Origin: Mauremys mutica
Lineage: Eukaryota > Chordata > Testudines > Geoemydidae
Direction of reading: 5' to 3'
NCBI RefSeq assembly: GCF_020497125.1
Contig: NC_059075.1
Location: 35,624,003 to 35,688,002 of the forward strand
Length of the DNA: 64,000 nucleotides
Part shown: positions 1 to 11,518 of the stretch, one piece after another
Numbering within the stretch: position 1 is the stretch's first letter
Layout of the letters: every line of letters begins with the position of its first letter
Position numbers and translations under genes: made by a program
The notes under the pieces: model-generated
The model's database searches: none
What the model was told of the DNA's origin: nothing
What the model saw: the letters and a program-made list of their open reading frames with translations, nothing else

Positions 1-1671
1 TCGAATGTGTAACATCAAACATTTTAGTTAAGTCTTGGAAGGATCAGGGCTGTAATGTCTAGGGCTTAGTTTTACTCGTTTTTCGAATACAGTAGGCCAA
101 ATCCTGCTTCCTTTATTCATGGGATTAGTCAGTGGTATTTGATGAATGAGTAAGGTGAGAAGGACTTGACCAAATATTTGTAAATTACAACATGGTACTT
201 TTAAAAAACAATATTTTCTTCTATGTCCCTATACCTAACTGAAAATATCTCCATAGGGTCATTAAAATTGATATTTTCCTTATTAAAAAAAAAGATTTCC
301 TACTAATTTTTTTAAAAAAATGACGTATTTCCATTAGATTTTTATCTCTCTTTTAATAATTTAAATAACCATACCTCCTTGAAGCTCTTCTTTCAAATAC
401 AGTGGGACAAGCAGACAGAGGGACAAAGCGACACAGCAGCCAGATATCACAGATCTTATTTGCCTTGTGAAAAAAAGTTGATTACACTAGAAAAGTAGGC
501 TATTACAAACACAAAGGATAGAAAAAACAGATGGTATGCATTCCTCCAGTATATATTGGTGGCTGTTTGGGCATTAAACATTTGTCTGATCCAGTTTCCT
601 CCAAGTAAGGAATCTAGACTCTGCTCACAGGGTGCCTTTCTTTGAATGCCTTATATTAAACAAAGTCCATCATTGCTTGAGGGGGATGTGAGGAAAATGA
701 TGAAAGTAGGATGGATTTTAGAGCTAATTCCACCGTTTAAAAAGAAATAATAAGAGTTCTTACTTCATTGAAACTCAGTAAACTATCATGGGGAAATATT
801 TTGTTTCAAACAAAATGTTTAAAATAGGAGAATGGAAACACTTTTAAATAATATAAGGAAATGTATAACACTCAATTATCCCTGCTAATGGCAAGATGTC
901 TTTTTATGCAGCTAGTACTGTCATGGAGACATTTTTGTGTGATCCATTTATAAGACCTACCTCCTCATTGGTTTCCAAGGGCATTTCAGTGTACAGGCCT
1001 GCTTAAAAATGGATGACATAATGTGAGCCTGTATATTTTATATTACTGTTATCACAATAGATTCCATGACATTCTATAAACCTGCCTCACACCCATCACC
1101 TGCAGTTACAATGAGTTGCTGTTACTACCGTACATGGTTGTTGTTTTTAAGTCACTGTGGATTAAAGAGGAGAGAGAAATGCACTACGGTGCTAGCCCAT
1201 GAAATAGAGTGTGTGAGAGTCACGCACAGTGTATATTTATTTACTTACGATGAGCCCCAGCCATGAGCCATCAGCTTACAGTTTCCCTTACAATCACCCT
1301 CATTGGCTATTCATGAGCAGGCCATGAATAGCAGGATTATATCCCTATTCATTCTGGTTTTGCTTCTCAAATAGGAGCTATTAAATAGTCACTTTTCAGA
1401 TTGGTATTATTAACTGTTTGTTAGTGCCATATTTTACTAATAGTACTTTCCTTATAGTTTTACACATGCAGCATACAGAACTGGAAATGGTTCGAGAAGA
1501 GAGCACAATCATTGGGGTTTTTTTTTTAGAGAAATAGCTAGCATATATTAGCAAGTGTAAACTGAATAAAATAATCCCCAAGTGGCTCAATGCAAGGCCT
1601 ATTCCAGCGAGCAGAATGGCTTAAAATGTTAATCAGAAAAATCTGAGCCTCCAATATTCACATTGCCTATC
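1..1671. other. AT-rich stretch without recognised genes or repeats
   Basis: Both strands are full of stops, and short open frames such as the one at 1066-1266 have no recognisable domain. The only structure I see is a perfect 10 bp inverted repeat around a 7 bp loop at 1306-1332. I cannot exclude old unclassified repeats. Confidence 0.5.
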
Positions 1672-2000
1672 TCTCCTCCTAAGATTTAAGGCATGAAGGG
1701 ACCATTCTGATCATCTAGTCTGACCTCCTCCTGCATAACAAAGGCCACTGAATTTCACCAAGTAATTCCAGCATTAAGTCCATAGCTTTTGAGCGAACTA
1801 GGCATATGATTTTAGAAAGACATGCAAGTTTGAGGTAAAGATTTCAAATGATGGGCTAGGAAAGTTGTTCCAATGGTTCATTACCTTCACTTTTAAAAAT
1901 GTTCATCTCGTTTCTAGTCTGAATTTGTCTAGCTTAAGCCCCTCCATCCATGGACCTCTGCATCCTTCTGTAGTTTCTCAGGTTACTGAGTGTTTTTTTG
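1672..2000 (-). repeat. CR1 LINE 3' region, antisense
   Basis: Read on the minus strand, this ends in the usual CR1 tail: a block resembling 'GAGGTCAGACTAGATGATCA' followed by 'GGTCCCTTC'-type sequence (seen here in complement at about 1690-1735). The part from 1740 to 1980 resembles CR1 C-terminal coding and 3' UTR sequence but is broken by stops. It is old and 5' truncated. The left boundary is clearer than the right one, which is approximate. Confidence 0.6.
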
Positions 2001-2076
2001 AAATAAAAGCTTTTTTTCTACATGGAACTGCTCAAGTGTGAGTATTTGAGGAACCCAAGTTGACAATCCTCTGGTA

Positions 2077-2399
2077 CAGGGCCAGCTTTAGGCCGATTCC
2101 CCTGAATTGGGCCCTGCGCCTAAGAGGGCCCCGCACCCTAAGGAAGAGCACCTAACTTTTTCATTTTTACTCACCTAGCAGCGGTCCGGGTCTTCACTGG
2201 CATTTCGGCAGCGGGTCCTTCACTCGCTCCGGGTTTTTGGTGTCATTTCAGCGGCAGGTCCTTCAGGGACGCATAAGACTCGGAGTGAGTAGGACCTGCC
2301 GCCGAAGACCCGGAGCGAGCGAAGGACCCACCGCCAAAGTGCTGCCGAAGACCCAGACTGCCACCAAATCTTGCCCCGCAGTTCCTAAAGCCGGCCCTG
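2077..2399. mobile_element. hAT-type MITE, 323 bp, with perfect 8 bp target duplication
   Basis: The ends are inverted repeats, CAGGGCCAGCTTTAGG at the left and the complement of CAGGGCCGGCTTTAGG at the right, with one difference in 16. The element is flanked on both sides by CTCTGGTA (2069-2076 and 2400-2407), an exact 8 bp target-site duplication, which is the length made by hAT transposases. It has no coding capacity. The interior is GC-rich and folds back on itself: the CGGGTCTTC/GCAGCGGGTCC blocks near 2187-2250 are complementary to blocks near 2290-2350. It belongs to the same family as 31774-32035. An autonomous partner must lie elsewhere. Confidence 0.9.
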
Positions 2400-2749
2400 C
2401 TCTGGTATACTTAGGAGGGGCTTCAGGACGTGCTTCAAGACTCATCTGTTTTTCCAGGATTTTCTCAATAGGCAGATGGTAAATCCATGTCCTGTACGTT
2501 GATGGCTTCTCCTCTTCCTGTTGACTATGAAGGAGATCTTCAAACTTCCCCATCCCCCCACTTTTTTTTCTGAGCATGTGCAACCTGAGTTGGGACTGAG
2601 TGAGCAGCTGGATAGCAGTTCAGAGACCATCTCCTGTGTCTTTTTTAGAAACTTTCCTGGCTTTTTTTATTCATGTTTGTTTATTTCAAATCCAAATTAA
2701 ATAGATTGGTAAAACTGAGATGTATTTCATGCAGTTCTATCATTTCAGC

Positions 2750-2993
2750 CCATGTCTACACCATGAGGACAATATTGGAATAGCTACAGCACTGCCAGCA
2801 TAAACCCATAGTGTAGGTGCAGCTTACAGAAATGGAAGGGGTTTTCCAATACTGTAGGAACATCACCTCCCCAAATAATGGTAGCTATCTTCCATCAGTC
2901 TAGCTCTGTCTGCACTGGGGATTAGATCAGCATAGCCGTGTCATCTTAAGTGAAGTAGCTATACCGACCAAACGCTCAGTGTAGTCCTTAGTC
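2750..2993. mobile_element. Decayed palindromic MITE
   Basis: The left end (CCCATGTCTACACC) and the right end (complement of GGACTACACTGAGC, near 2970-2990) are imperfect inverted copies. The interior contains matching 'TAGCTA' blocks in both orientations. The end sequence resembles the 'GTCTACACT' termini of a common family of turtle non-autonomous DNA elements, also seen at 19976-20209. I could not settle a target duplication. Confidence 0.45.
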
Positions 2994-3319
2994 TCTTCTC
3001 TTCTGAAGATGAGGGTGACTGACTAGTGAAGATCACAACAGAGATTGAGATGAGGCCATATTCCAGGTGAGCTGGTCTGACCTTTTCCTAAGTTTTGTTT
3101 GGTATATTGTGATGCAAGTTTGTAATTTGTCCAAGGTGCCTGGGGTACTGGATAGACATGACCTTAAAATCTCAGAGCCCCACTCTACTCAATTCACTGT
3201 AAACAGCACAACAAAAGTGGATTTTTAAGGATAAGGGGCTCTGCAGATGAACTCAGGAAGGTCATACCATGCATAAGAGGCTTCCTGGGAGAATGCACAG
3301 AGATGATGCAAATGGGAGG
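2994..3319. other. Unassigned sequence
   Basis: About 325 bp between a MITE and a CR1 tail fragment. I see no reading frame, repeat or regulatory pattern that I can support. Confidence 0.4.
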
Positions 3320-3376
3320 ACAAGGCTAGGAACTAGATGATCACTGCAGTCCCTTCTGATCTTAAAATCTGAAATA
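3320..3376 (+). repeat. CR1 3' tail fragment
   Basis: A short stretch with the words 'AACTAGATGATCACTGCAGT' and 'CCCTTCTGATCTTAAAATCT' has the order and spacing of the CR1 3' tail on the plus strand. No coding part is recognisable upstream. Confidence 0.4.
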
Positions 3377-5237
3377 TATCAACACTGATGGGGCAGAGTG
3401 GAGAAGGTGACCTGAATCTTGATAAGGAAAGATAAATAGGGAGATGTAGACTTCTGTTGAGCGTTGAAGAGCGGAAATATTTAGATGCATACATTAATTT
3501 AATCAAAGAACTAAGCCTTCATACTGAAATTACAACAAACATTACATCAGTCAACCATTTGCAAGATTTCATCCATAAAACCAACACAGTGAACAGCATG
3601 GTGTTTAATTTATCTATCCTGGAAAGGCTGAAGGTCAAAGTCAAATTTGATCAAACCTGTTGTTTCATGGCAATTAAAGGTGTTTCATATAAGAAATTTA
3701 GCTGCACCATCTCTTTGGCTCTGTATGACATTGCATCTGCTTATCCACAAATTATCAGAACTTTAATTAAATTGAAGAATAAAACTACCACCAATGACTT
3801 CTCTACTAATTGAATTTATCTTTGCAAATTAGTGCAATTTGGGGATAGCCACACCAAATTTTGATTTACCTATAGAGAGGTTTTTAATACTGCGTGAAAT
3901 ACATATAGCAAATCCAGAGGAAAATTATCATTCCAAAGATGATATGGCACAACTTTCAAACCCAAAGAATATAGGAGCTGTTTTCATCCCATCATTCACT
4001 TAGAATCCCCAGAGTGTGGTGAATGGATGGATGAACAGACAGACAGAAAGATAAAAATAATCTGATCTATTACACTGAATATTATTTTGCCTTTTTATTT
4101 TAAAGAATATCAATGGGGTTCTTTTGTTTTTTTGTTTTGTTTTCTAAAATGCAGGTCAGAATTTTGTCAGCTAATAGCCCTAATGGTATTGGAGCAAGCA
4201 AACAAAGATGCTTAGAAGTTAATTGTACTAATATATGATGTTCTAGGGCAGCAAAACAGCACTCCACAGGAGAGAGACGGACACAAACCCTCAAGAATGA
4301 GGCTGGGCATTTAGATTCCACAAGCTACCCTACTAGAAAAAAGTTTAGATAACAAAGCTGTCTTCCCCAGCTCAGTCAGTAGGCTGAGACGGAGAGATTT
4401 GCACAGCATGATTGATAGAGGCATGACACACCAGTCCAGGAATTTTTATAATGACATAGTTCAAAATCCAGCAGTTTCTCTTCAAGGAAGTGGTGAGAAG
4501 GCTTCAGATTTGTTTTTAACTTTTTAATTCCCAAAGTCTTTTTTTGGGACAATCAGTAGCCATGAACATATTTCTCTGACTGACAGGGATGCCAGTATAG
4601 TATCCTCATGTACATTTTTGAAGGTGCCACAATCTCTACTGACATTTGCAGTATTAATGGGAGTGGCAAGAAACTCCTAATTTTATTTCCTAGATGACAG
4701 GAAATGGCAGGGATAGCTATTACTTGGCACAAATGACAAAAGGAATTAGTATGGATGAGTGAACCAGTACAGAGACACTATGCAGCCCAAAATTTGAAAT
4801 TTGTAAAATTTCTATACCAGACCTTTTGGTCTGTATAGGTGTTTAAATCAGCAAGTTCAAATAGATCATCCAGGTTTTAATAGCATATTTTACATTTGAG
4901 CCTTTATTTCACATGCAGAAATTTGTCTTCCTTACATTGGACAGAAGTTGTGGCAGCGGCAGAATTTAGAAATCGCTTCATGGAGATGAACGCTGTGTCA
5001 GAAGATATTCAATGCGGTATTTGTCCCAACGAATTTCCATCTGCAGCTGCAGTTTCCAAGGACAGATTGTAAAATGGTTAGAGACAAACAACAGATCTAA
5101 AGGATGAAGGATCAGCAGCTTTGCCACATTTCCTAGAAGAAACAAAATGAAAATTTGGGACAAAATGGTCATACCTCTGTGACAGAAAAGGCAACACTGA
5201 AAACATATGTGCACATTTTTATGTATAGTTAAAATAT
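3377..5237. other. Unassigned AT-rich stretch with one weak exon-like segment
   Basis: An open frame at 3457-3813 starts only from a TTG, has no domain I recognise and biased AT-rich composition, so I do not call it a gene. The segment 4941-5132 is open on both strands next to plausible splice acceptors (see findings). A purine-rich GACA/GATA-like patch lies at about 4027-4050. Nothing else stands out. Confidence 0.4.
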
Positions 5238-5636
5238 AGCTTGATGGAATTCAATTTTTATTTTTTTATATATTTTTGATGTTTTGATGTTTTTTATATT
5301 ATTAATGTTTATTTTAAGCATTTTATTTATCTATTCAAATTTTCACAGTTGTGAGTAATTCTGGGAAAGGGAATTAGACAATAATTATTTAATGACTATA
5401 GACACTGAGATTCAAAAAGTTAAAGCTTTATAAGCATTAAAACACAAATTGTCAACCTCACAATTCAAAATATGCAGAGTAAGTATTCTCAAATCAAAAT
5501 CTAAAAAGTTCTCAATCAGCATGTTCTCACTTTGCCTTTCTGTAAATGTTGAGTATTGACAGAAATATTTTTTTCATTGGTTTGTGTGTGAACAGTGAAA
5601 TTGACATTTACTAATAAAAAATCTAATCTTTCCAAA
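5238..5636 (+). repeat. Unclassified interspersed repeat, copy 1 of 2 in the window
   Basis: This about 400 bp block aligns in the same orientation with 25238-25642. Shared words include AAATTTTCACAGTTG, GAGATTCAAAAAGTTA, GCTTTATAA, AATTGTCAAC, AAAATATGCAGAGTAA and AAATATTTTTTTCAT, in the same order with similar spacing and many point differences between them. Neither copy has an open frame. I do not recognise the family. The long collinear match, with diverged sequence between shared words, suggests two old copies of one dispersed repeat rather than a recent local duplication. Confidence 0.65.
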
Positions 5637-7516
5637 ACCTGGATCTAATCCCCAGAGAAGAGATCCAAAGTTAGGTTTGTATCCATGGGTATAGATTTTG
5701 GATCAGGATCTGAACTTCAACAGAAATTGAATCCTGGATTATCTGATTTCTATTTTAAAATGAAGGTCATCTTTTCCTACACTGGGAAGGGAATGGCCAC
5801 CAAAAACAAAAACAAAAAAAAAGGAAACCACACATCCAGATGTAGCTGTGGAAGCAGATGGGAGAGTCCTCATTCAGTTGTAACAGAGGCAATCAGAAGC
5901 ATCAAAACTTGGTGATTGACAATGCCTAATTGCTGATGACACAGCTCCTGCTCCTGTGAACTATACCTGTGCTACATATCAGCCACTTTAAAGTGTTCTC
6001 CACTGGGAAAAGAAGAGCGTTAACAGCCCCATGACACAAACACAAATATGTCAGTCTTTTCAGCCAGTCCCTGCCTTCCCCCTGTGAAATATCTGTTTTA
6101 TCAGCTGCAGTGCTACGTGTGGAACATAGTTGTTTGTGGTGAGGTTATTTTTTTCCCTTCCATCTAATGAATAAGCTCATTGTTGAACATTTAGCCAATC
6201 TTGGCTGTCTGCAGAGATCCAGAAACATGTTGGCTAGTCAGAAGGGAGGTTCTTTGTCATGTGGCATCACAATGCAAACAATTTTTGTGTGTTTTTGTCC
6301 TACTGCCAGATCCAAAACAGAACCTACTCCTCTTAGTCTTGTTTCTAGTGGCTCAGGTTGTTTGAGTAAGATGTGTGCCTGGGGAAGCTGATTACAGGAG
6401 ATCTTAAAGCAGGATTAACTTGATCTGGAGTGGGGAGGGGGTAAATTATGTAAAAGAACCACAGTGTAACTGTAACAAGGTGCAGGGTTCTTAAAAGGAC
6501 TAATTGTTTAATAGAAAATTGGGCCTGAGAACTAAGGACACCTGAACCAATAAAGGTCAGTATCTGAATCTTCGGGGGGTGGCGGCGGGAGATGAATTTT
6601 GTTAGAGAAGTCAACTTCTTAAGAAAGCTGTGACACGGGGGGCGGGGAATAAACTCATCCAGGTGAGCAATCTCTCTTACCCTATTTAATGCTCTCCAAG
6701 TTGGCCAGCTAGGAGAAAGATTAACCTGGAGAACTCTCCAGAGCAAAAAGAAATACATATTTCAAGTGTGATCATTTTGTTCAGACTCACACCATCTCTT
6801 TTTTACTCTTCTTCCTCTGTTTATAAAATCTACTCATAATTGTCGCACGTTTATAAATAGCACCTTCAATCTTGACATACTTTTTAACAAACACAGAAAA
6901 TTATGTGTGAACACTTCACTCATAAGTGACATGCAGCCACCTCTGGGGTGGAATGTGCCAGCTCTTTAACGGTGTACAGCAGTGCTATACAATCATTTAG
7001 GAGAGGAAGGGTCCAATTCGTACAATATGCTGAATGCCTCTTGCAAGATGCTGAGCACCCTCATCTCCCACTGACTTCAACACTGGTTCAGGCCTGATAT
7101 GAAGAATGTTATTTTTCTCTTTACAAACCTTGTCCTTCCTCAGCCCATCCCCTTCCTGTTGTTTTTAACCTTCCCTGCCCCTCCCCCTCCTTGTATTACA
7201 TCCATAATTAGACTGTAAGCTCATTGAGGTGAGAACTGTGGCCCACATCCTACACTATGGCTGAGGAGTACACAGAGCAGCTCAGGGTCAGGTGGCAAAG
7301 GGTGTCCTTTGCATTCCCCATCCTGGGCCAGTTGTGCATTGGTCCAGTCTCCTAACGTCATTACTTACTGAATTGTGTCTGCATTTGTGGACACTGAGCT
7401 ATCTAGGTCCTGATTCTGATTTCACTTACATCAATGTAAATGAGGAGAAAATGCAGCAAAAGTCAGTGGAGTCACATTCCCACACTACTGTTGTTACTGG
7501 GCTGTGGTCTGGGTGA
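5637..7516. other. Unassigned sequence
   Basis: No supported gene. There is a short AAAAAC-rich run at about 5803-5825. The 137-codon minus-strand open frame at 6345-6758 has no recognisable domain and looks like chance. A palindromic 'tgattctgatttcact' type fragment near 7400 resembles small dispersed elements seen elsewhere in the window. Confidence 0.4.
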
Positions 7517-7642
7517 GACCCCATGACATATTTGTACTTAGCAGAGTTCTCCCCTAGTTCCTGGGTGTCCCTTTGTTCTGATCGCTCTGTGGATTATGAT
7601 TTATAAATTATGACAGGCACCCAATAGAAAACCAGTCAGCCA
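7517..7642 (+). repeat. Highly similar inverted pair, arm A
   Basis: The segment matches the reverse complement of 47274-47418 in two blocks. The first 44 bases (from GACCCCATGACATAT) differ at two positions. The last roughly 74 bases (around GATCGCTCTGTGGATTATG and ending CCAGTCAGCCA) differ at two or three. The two blocks are separated by a spacer that differs in length and sequence, 10 bases here against about 28 in the partner. Outside the matching blocks the two loci are unrelated. No open frame is shared. Such selective similarity is unlike the worn repeats around it and could mean a constrained element family; the alternative is a young copy-paste event. Confidence 0.7.
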
Positions 7643-9224
7643 TGACGGCCTGTGTTTGTGGGTCTGTAGTGAGGACAAAACCACCCACAATATCTGAGTG
7701 AAAAGGAGGGAGAATGTGTCGCACAGCTGTTGTTTTGTTCTATAAGGTATGAGTAATCCTCAGAGGCTGTGACCTAGGAAATATTGCAGCAATGGTCTGA
7801 ATGGCTTGGGGACATGGTCATAATCTCCACCAAATGCTGCTTTTATTAACACATAAATCATTGGGCCGTATTAATTTGAAATGTGTAACCTCCTTCATTC
7901 TCTGCCATTGGCCGATGGCAGTGATTTGGCAAAGTGTTTTGGATGGTAGCTAACTCTGTACATGCCCTGGAAAAGGAGGACTCGATGTAAGCCTTTGAGG
8001 GGAGATGGGGCATCAGAAACAGTATGAGTATAGCTCTGTATGGCTATGGAAAAACAATCCTGTCAGAGCCAGAGGTCTTACTCGTTCATCAAATCCCACT
8101 GTGCGTGTGTGTGTGTGTCTGTGTGCCTGCACGTGCACGTGTGTTCATGCATACAAACAAATTAATGAAGGCCAAATCAAGATCTTTTTGAACATTTGTC
8201 CCAAAATACCACAAGCATTGCTTAACTATTATTCACAGGATATGATAGCTGCAGCATACTGGTTTCCTGAGAATTTCATTGTTTCACTCTTTTATCTAGT
8301 CTTTAAAGAGATATGCAGCCTTGCTTGCAAAATCAGACAGACAACTAACAAAGTGAGCGAGCGAGAGAATAGCTCTATAGCTAGACAGAGAAGGAAGCCT
8401 GAGAGCTTATTCAAGTCTGTGGACCAAATTCTGCTGTCACTGACAGCAACTCAGCCACACTGAAATCAACTTCAATAGAGCTGCACCATTGTGAGGGAAG
8501 AATTTGACTCCTATCTGTTAGAGGGCTATACTGAAGCATCTCGAGCTTGTATACCTGAAGCTATCTAGCTGGCTAAAAGCACCATACATTTCAGACTGAG
8601 AGTAATGAAGTTAACTACTAGGCTAGCACTGGATTGTACTATGGAACTTTGCTTCTTACAAATCCAATCTGTGTAAACAATTAGAGCAATAGATAATTAT
8701 ACAGCATAATTAAAATCAATATTGCAATCTCTTCTCCCCTCCCCTAACATTTCTTTTCTGTTTGCTTTTTCAACAGCTCTTTTTCCATGTAGGAAACTGC
8801 GTAGATAGATTTTCTGGTTGGTTTGATTGACGGGATTCCCATCAACTAAAGCTGACTAATATGATGGCCAGTATTTTACAATTAGCTCTGATGACTACTT
8901 CTGTCTACAGTTGTTAATCCCTTATTAAGAGATTAATGCAGCCCTCATTGAAAATCTCTAGGCAGGGATAGATTTGATTCTTAAATAAATTATAACTAAA
9001 TCTAAATGGAATTAAGCACACATTTTGAACGTTAACATTTTGGTAAATTGCTGCTGCCACAGCCGCAAGATGTTGAATGGTTTGGATTGGTTCAAGGAAT
9101 GAAATGATTTTCTGCCTTAACTCTTCCTTGGCTATGCTGTCTCTCTTAGTTTCTCAGAGTGAGTTTCTAATAAGCCACAAAATGCCATTTCTACCAGACA
9201 TTGGTGGAAAAAAATAATACAAAA
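7643..9224. other. Unassigned sequence with a short GT-rich run
   Basis: At 8101-8146 there is an alternating purine-pyrimidine tract (GTGTGTGT followed by TGCACGTGCACGTGTG) with Z-DNA-forming character. The 152-codon plus-strand open frame at 8005-8463 runs through this tract and has no recognised domain, so I do not treat it as a gene. Confidence 0.4.
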
Positions 9225-9374
9225 GGGCCAGATTTCCAAAGGATTTAGGTGCCTAAAGATGCAGCTAGGGACCTAGTGGGATTTGCAAAAGCATCTAAGC
9301 AGGTTAGGTTGTAAATTACACTTCACACCTATCTGCATCTTTAAGTGCTTAAATGCCTTTGGAAATCTGCCTCA
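9225..9374. mobile_element. Short MITE with about 40 bp inverted ends
   Basis: The left end, starting GGGCCAGATTTCCAAAGG, and the right end, the complement of CAGATTTCCAAAGGC, pair over about 40 bases with few mismatches, including the internal AAAGATGCAG/CTGCATCTTT. The whole 150 bp unit is therefore nearly one hairpin. Related but more broken copies lie at 29370-29790, 41495-41640 and 60335-60690. There is no coding content, and the superfamily is uncertain because I see no clean target duplication. Confidence 0.65.
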
Positions 9375-11073
9375 TTGTGAATAGAAGGAAAATCACTAGG
9401 GAAATAATGGTGAACAATTTTAAATCTCTTAACATTTAATTTTTATATCAGTCTGACCTGTGACAAATTAATGTACTGTAGATGGATTTTTTAAATGATT
9501 ATTTTTTTGGAGAGCAATAGTAATGTTTGTTGTTATACATGCTATAACAGAGACAATCTAATCTCAGGCATTAGGACATCACCTGATCTTGAGGATGTAA
9601 GCCCCCCTCCCATGTACAAACAGGAAAAGTAGCTAGGTGCATGCCCATATTTTATGCTTTTCTCCAGATACTGGGCTAGGGGGATACTGAACGTGATGAA
9701 ATATTGATATGATCTGTTATGGGAAAATCCGACCAGGATGTCAAGTGTGCATTTTCCAGCTGAGACAAATTTAGCATGGCTCCTACTATTTTAGTCAAGG
9801 CAATGTACCTCCAGCAGAGCTTTAAGGGCTCCAACTGGGGTTTCCTCAATGGCTCATTGAATTTAAAGGTATAACTCCATGCTTACACACTCAACCATAA
9901 GACTCAGTCACTCTTTCAAAACCACAGGCATTCAACATCATTTTGCAGAGCAATATGAATAGCATTAGAGCAGAACAAAACTTTTAATGGAAAATGTTTT
10001 CATTCAAATATCACCTTTATCAAAATTGCTGTTTTGTGAAAAATGTTTTTTCTCAAAATTCTCCTTTTTTATATAAAATTGGGAGATGAAAAAAAAAATC
10101 TTTTTCCTCCCTCTTTTTTCAACTGTTTTTATCTGGTTTTTTTGGTGGTGGGGTTGGATCAGAAAAGTTGTTTATCACTTTTCCTTTTTTTCCTCATTGT
10201 TCTCTCACTTTTATCCCTTCATCATTCTCCTTTTCAGTGTCAAAATGGAATAAAATAAAAAGGAAGAAAAGGAAGGGAAAGGGGAAAAACAATACATGAC
10301 AACTTTTGAAAGTGAAATTTTTAAAAAATGTCTTATGAATTTTTTTACTGATATTTTGAATAAATGGAGTTCCCTTTCTTTTCAAAATCTATGGAATGAA
10401 ATGGACTTTAACGTTTTCCATTTTTGTCACATTGGGCACTTCATTGATTGTTGTGTACCAGAGAAATACATAGATGCGCATACAAGTTGAGAAATAATAA
10501 CAACAATATAATTCAAAGGAGAAGATCTTTCTGGGTGTTACACATTCATTAATTGATAAGAACAAATCACTTCTTCTGATTGTTTTATATCTTGATGTTT
10601 TCCTTTTCTTCTTCTTTTTTTTTCTTCATATTTTCATCACCACCTGGCTCCTAGTCAGACAAACCCAGCCTCTTTCTTTTGACTTGATACTGAGGCATTT
10701 GTGAGATTGCTCATTCTCTGAGAACTGCCTCCAAAATCTGAGCTCAGTGGTCTCTCTGTTTTGGTAATTTGTGTCACACAGTGACCAGTAAAAACTGTTT
10801 ACAAATAAGCTATAATGTCATCATGAACTACAACAGCAACTATGTTGCAGATAGTCAACTGCACAATACTATTTCATAGATATGATTTTTCAGTTATCTG
10901 TCCACTTCTTCTGGAGATCAGTTTATAAACGTAATGAAAATTGGACCCATCCTTTGGGACTCCTTTGTGAGAAACTCATGTTCCTAGGGCTTGGTGGACT
11001 GGCCCAATAATCTCTACTTTATTATAGCTAGTGTAGCAGAGATTATAATTAATCACATGTTTTATTTGATGTA
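9375..11073. other. Unassigned, strongly AT-rich sequence
   Basis: Long A- and T-rich runs dominate from 9960 to 10450 and 10560 to 10640. They give spurious Phe/Lys-rich open frames (10043-10258, 10194-10385). The stretch near 9970-10050, rich in AAAATGTTTT words, resembles the interior of the element at 11074-11518 and may be a decayed relative. Confidence 0.4.
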
Positions 11074-11518
11074 GAGCTGGGTGAACAACAGTTTTGAGTT
11101 TTTTTGGTTCATTCACAAGTTCAAAAACTTGAAAAAAAAGCTTCAGGATGGACTATAATATATTAAAAAAATATTTCTTTCTTTGAGTGGTGTTAAAATC
11201 ATCTTGGGTTTAATGAAATGTTTTGTTTTGACACAATTGAAACACTTCATATCAGTCTTAACCATTCTTAAATGTTTTGATTTTTTTTTTAAATAGAAGT
11301 AGAGGACATTTTGAAATAAAAGATTATTTCAAATTGAAGAATTGAAAATGCTTCATTTTGAAAATATCAAAACAAAACATTTAAATTAAAATATAGTTTT
11401 TATATATAGTTTTTGTAGTCAGAAACAAATAGTTTGAAAACCTGAGAAATGGTTTGGTGTTGCCAAATCTGAATTTTGTTGCCAAACTACAGTTTGACCA
11501 TAACATTTCACCCAACTC
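11074..11518. mobile_element. TA-flanked MITE, about 445 bp
   Basis: The left end GAGCTGGGTGAA and the right end TTCACCCAACTC are inverted copies with one mismatch in 12, each flanked by TA (11072-11073 and 11519-11520). That fits a TA target as used by Tc1/mariner-type transposases, but TA is too short to prove it. The interior is AT-rich with TTTGAA/TTCAAA words in both orientations and has no transposase frame. Confidence 0.5.

Noticed and set aside
3457..3813. 118-codon plus-strand open frame
   Set aside because: It starts from TTG, is AT-rich with Lys/Asn/Thr bias, and has no recognisable domain, splice signals or homology that I can name.
8005..8463. 152-codon plus-strand open frame
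   Set aside because: It runs through a GT/CA-rich simple repeat (Cys-Val-rich peptide) and looks like a chance frame.
10043..10385. Opposed Phe- and Lys-rich open frames
   Set aside because: They follow from long T and A runs and have no protein-like motif.
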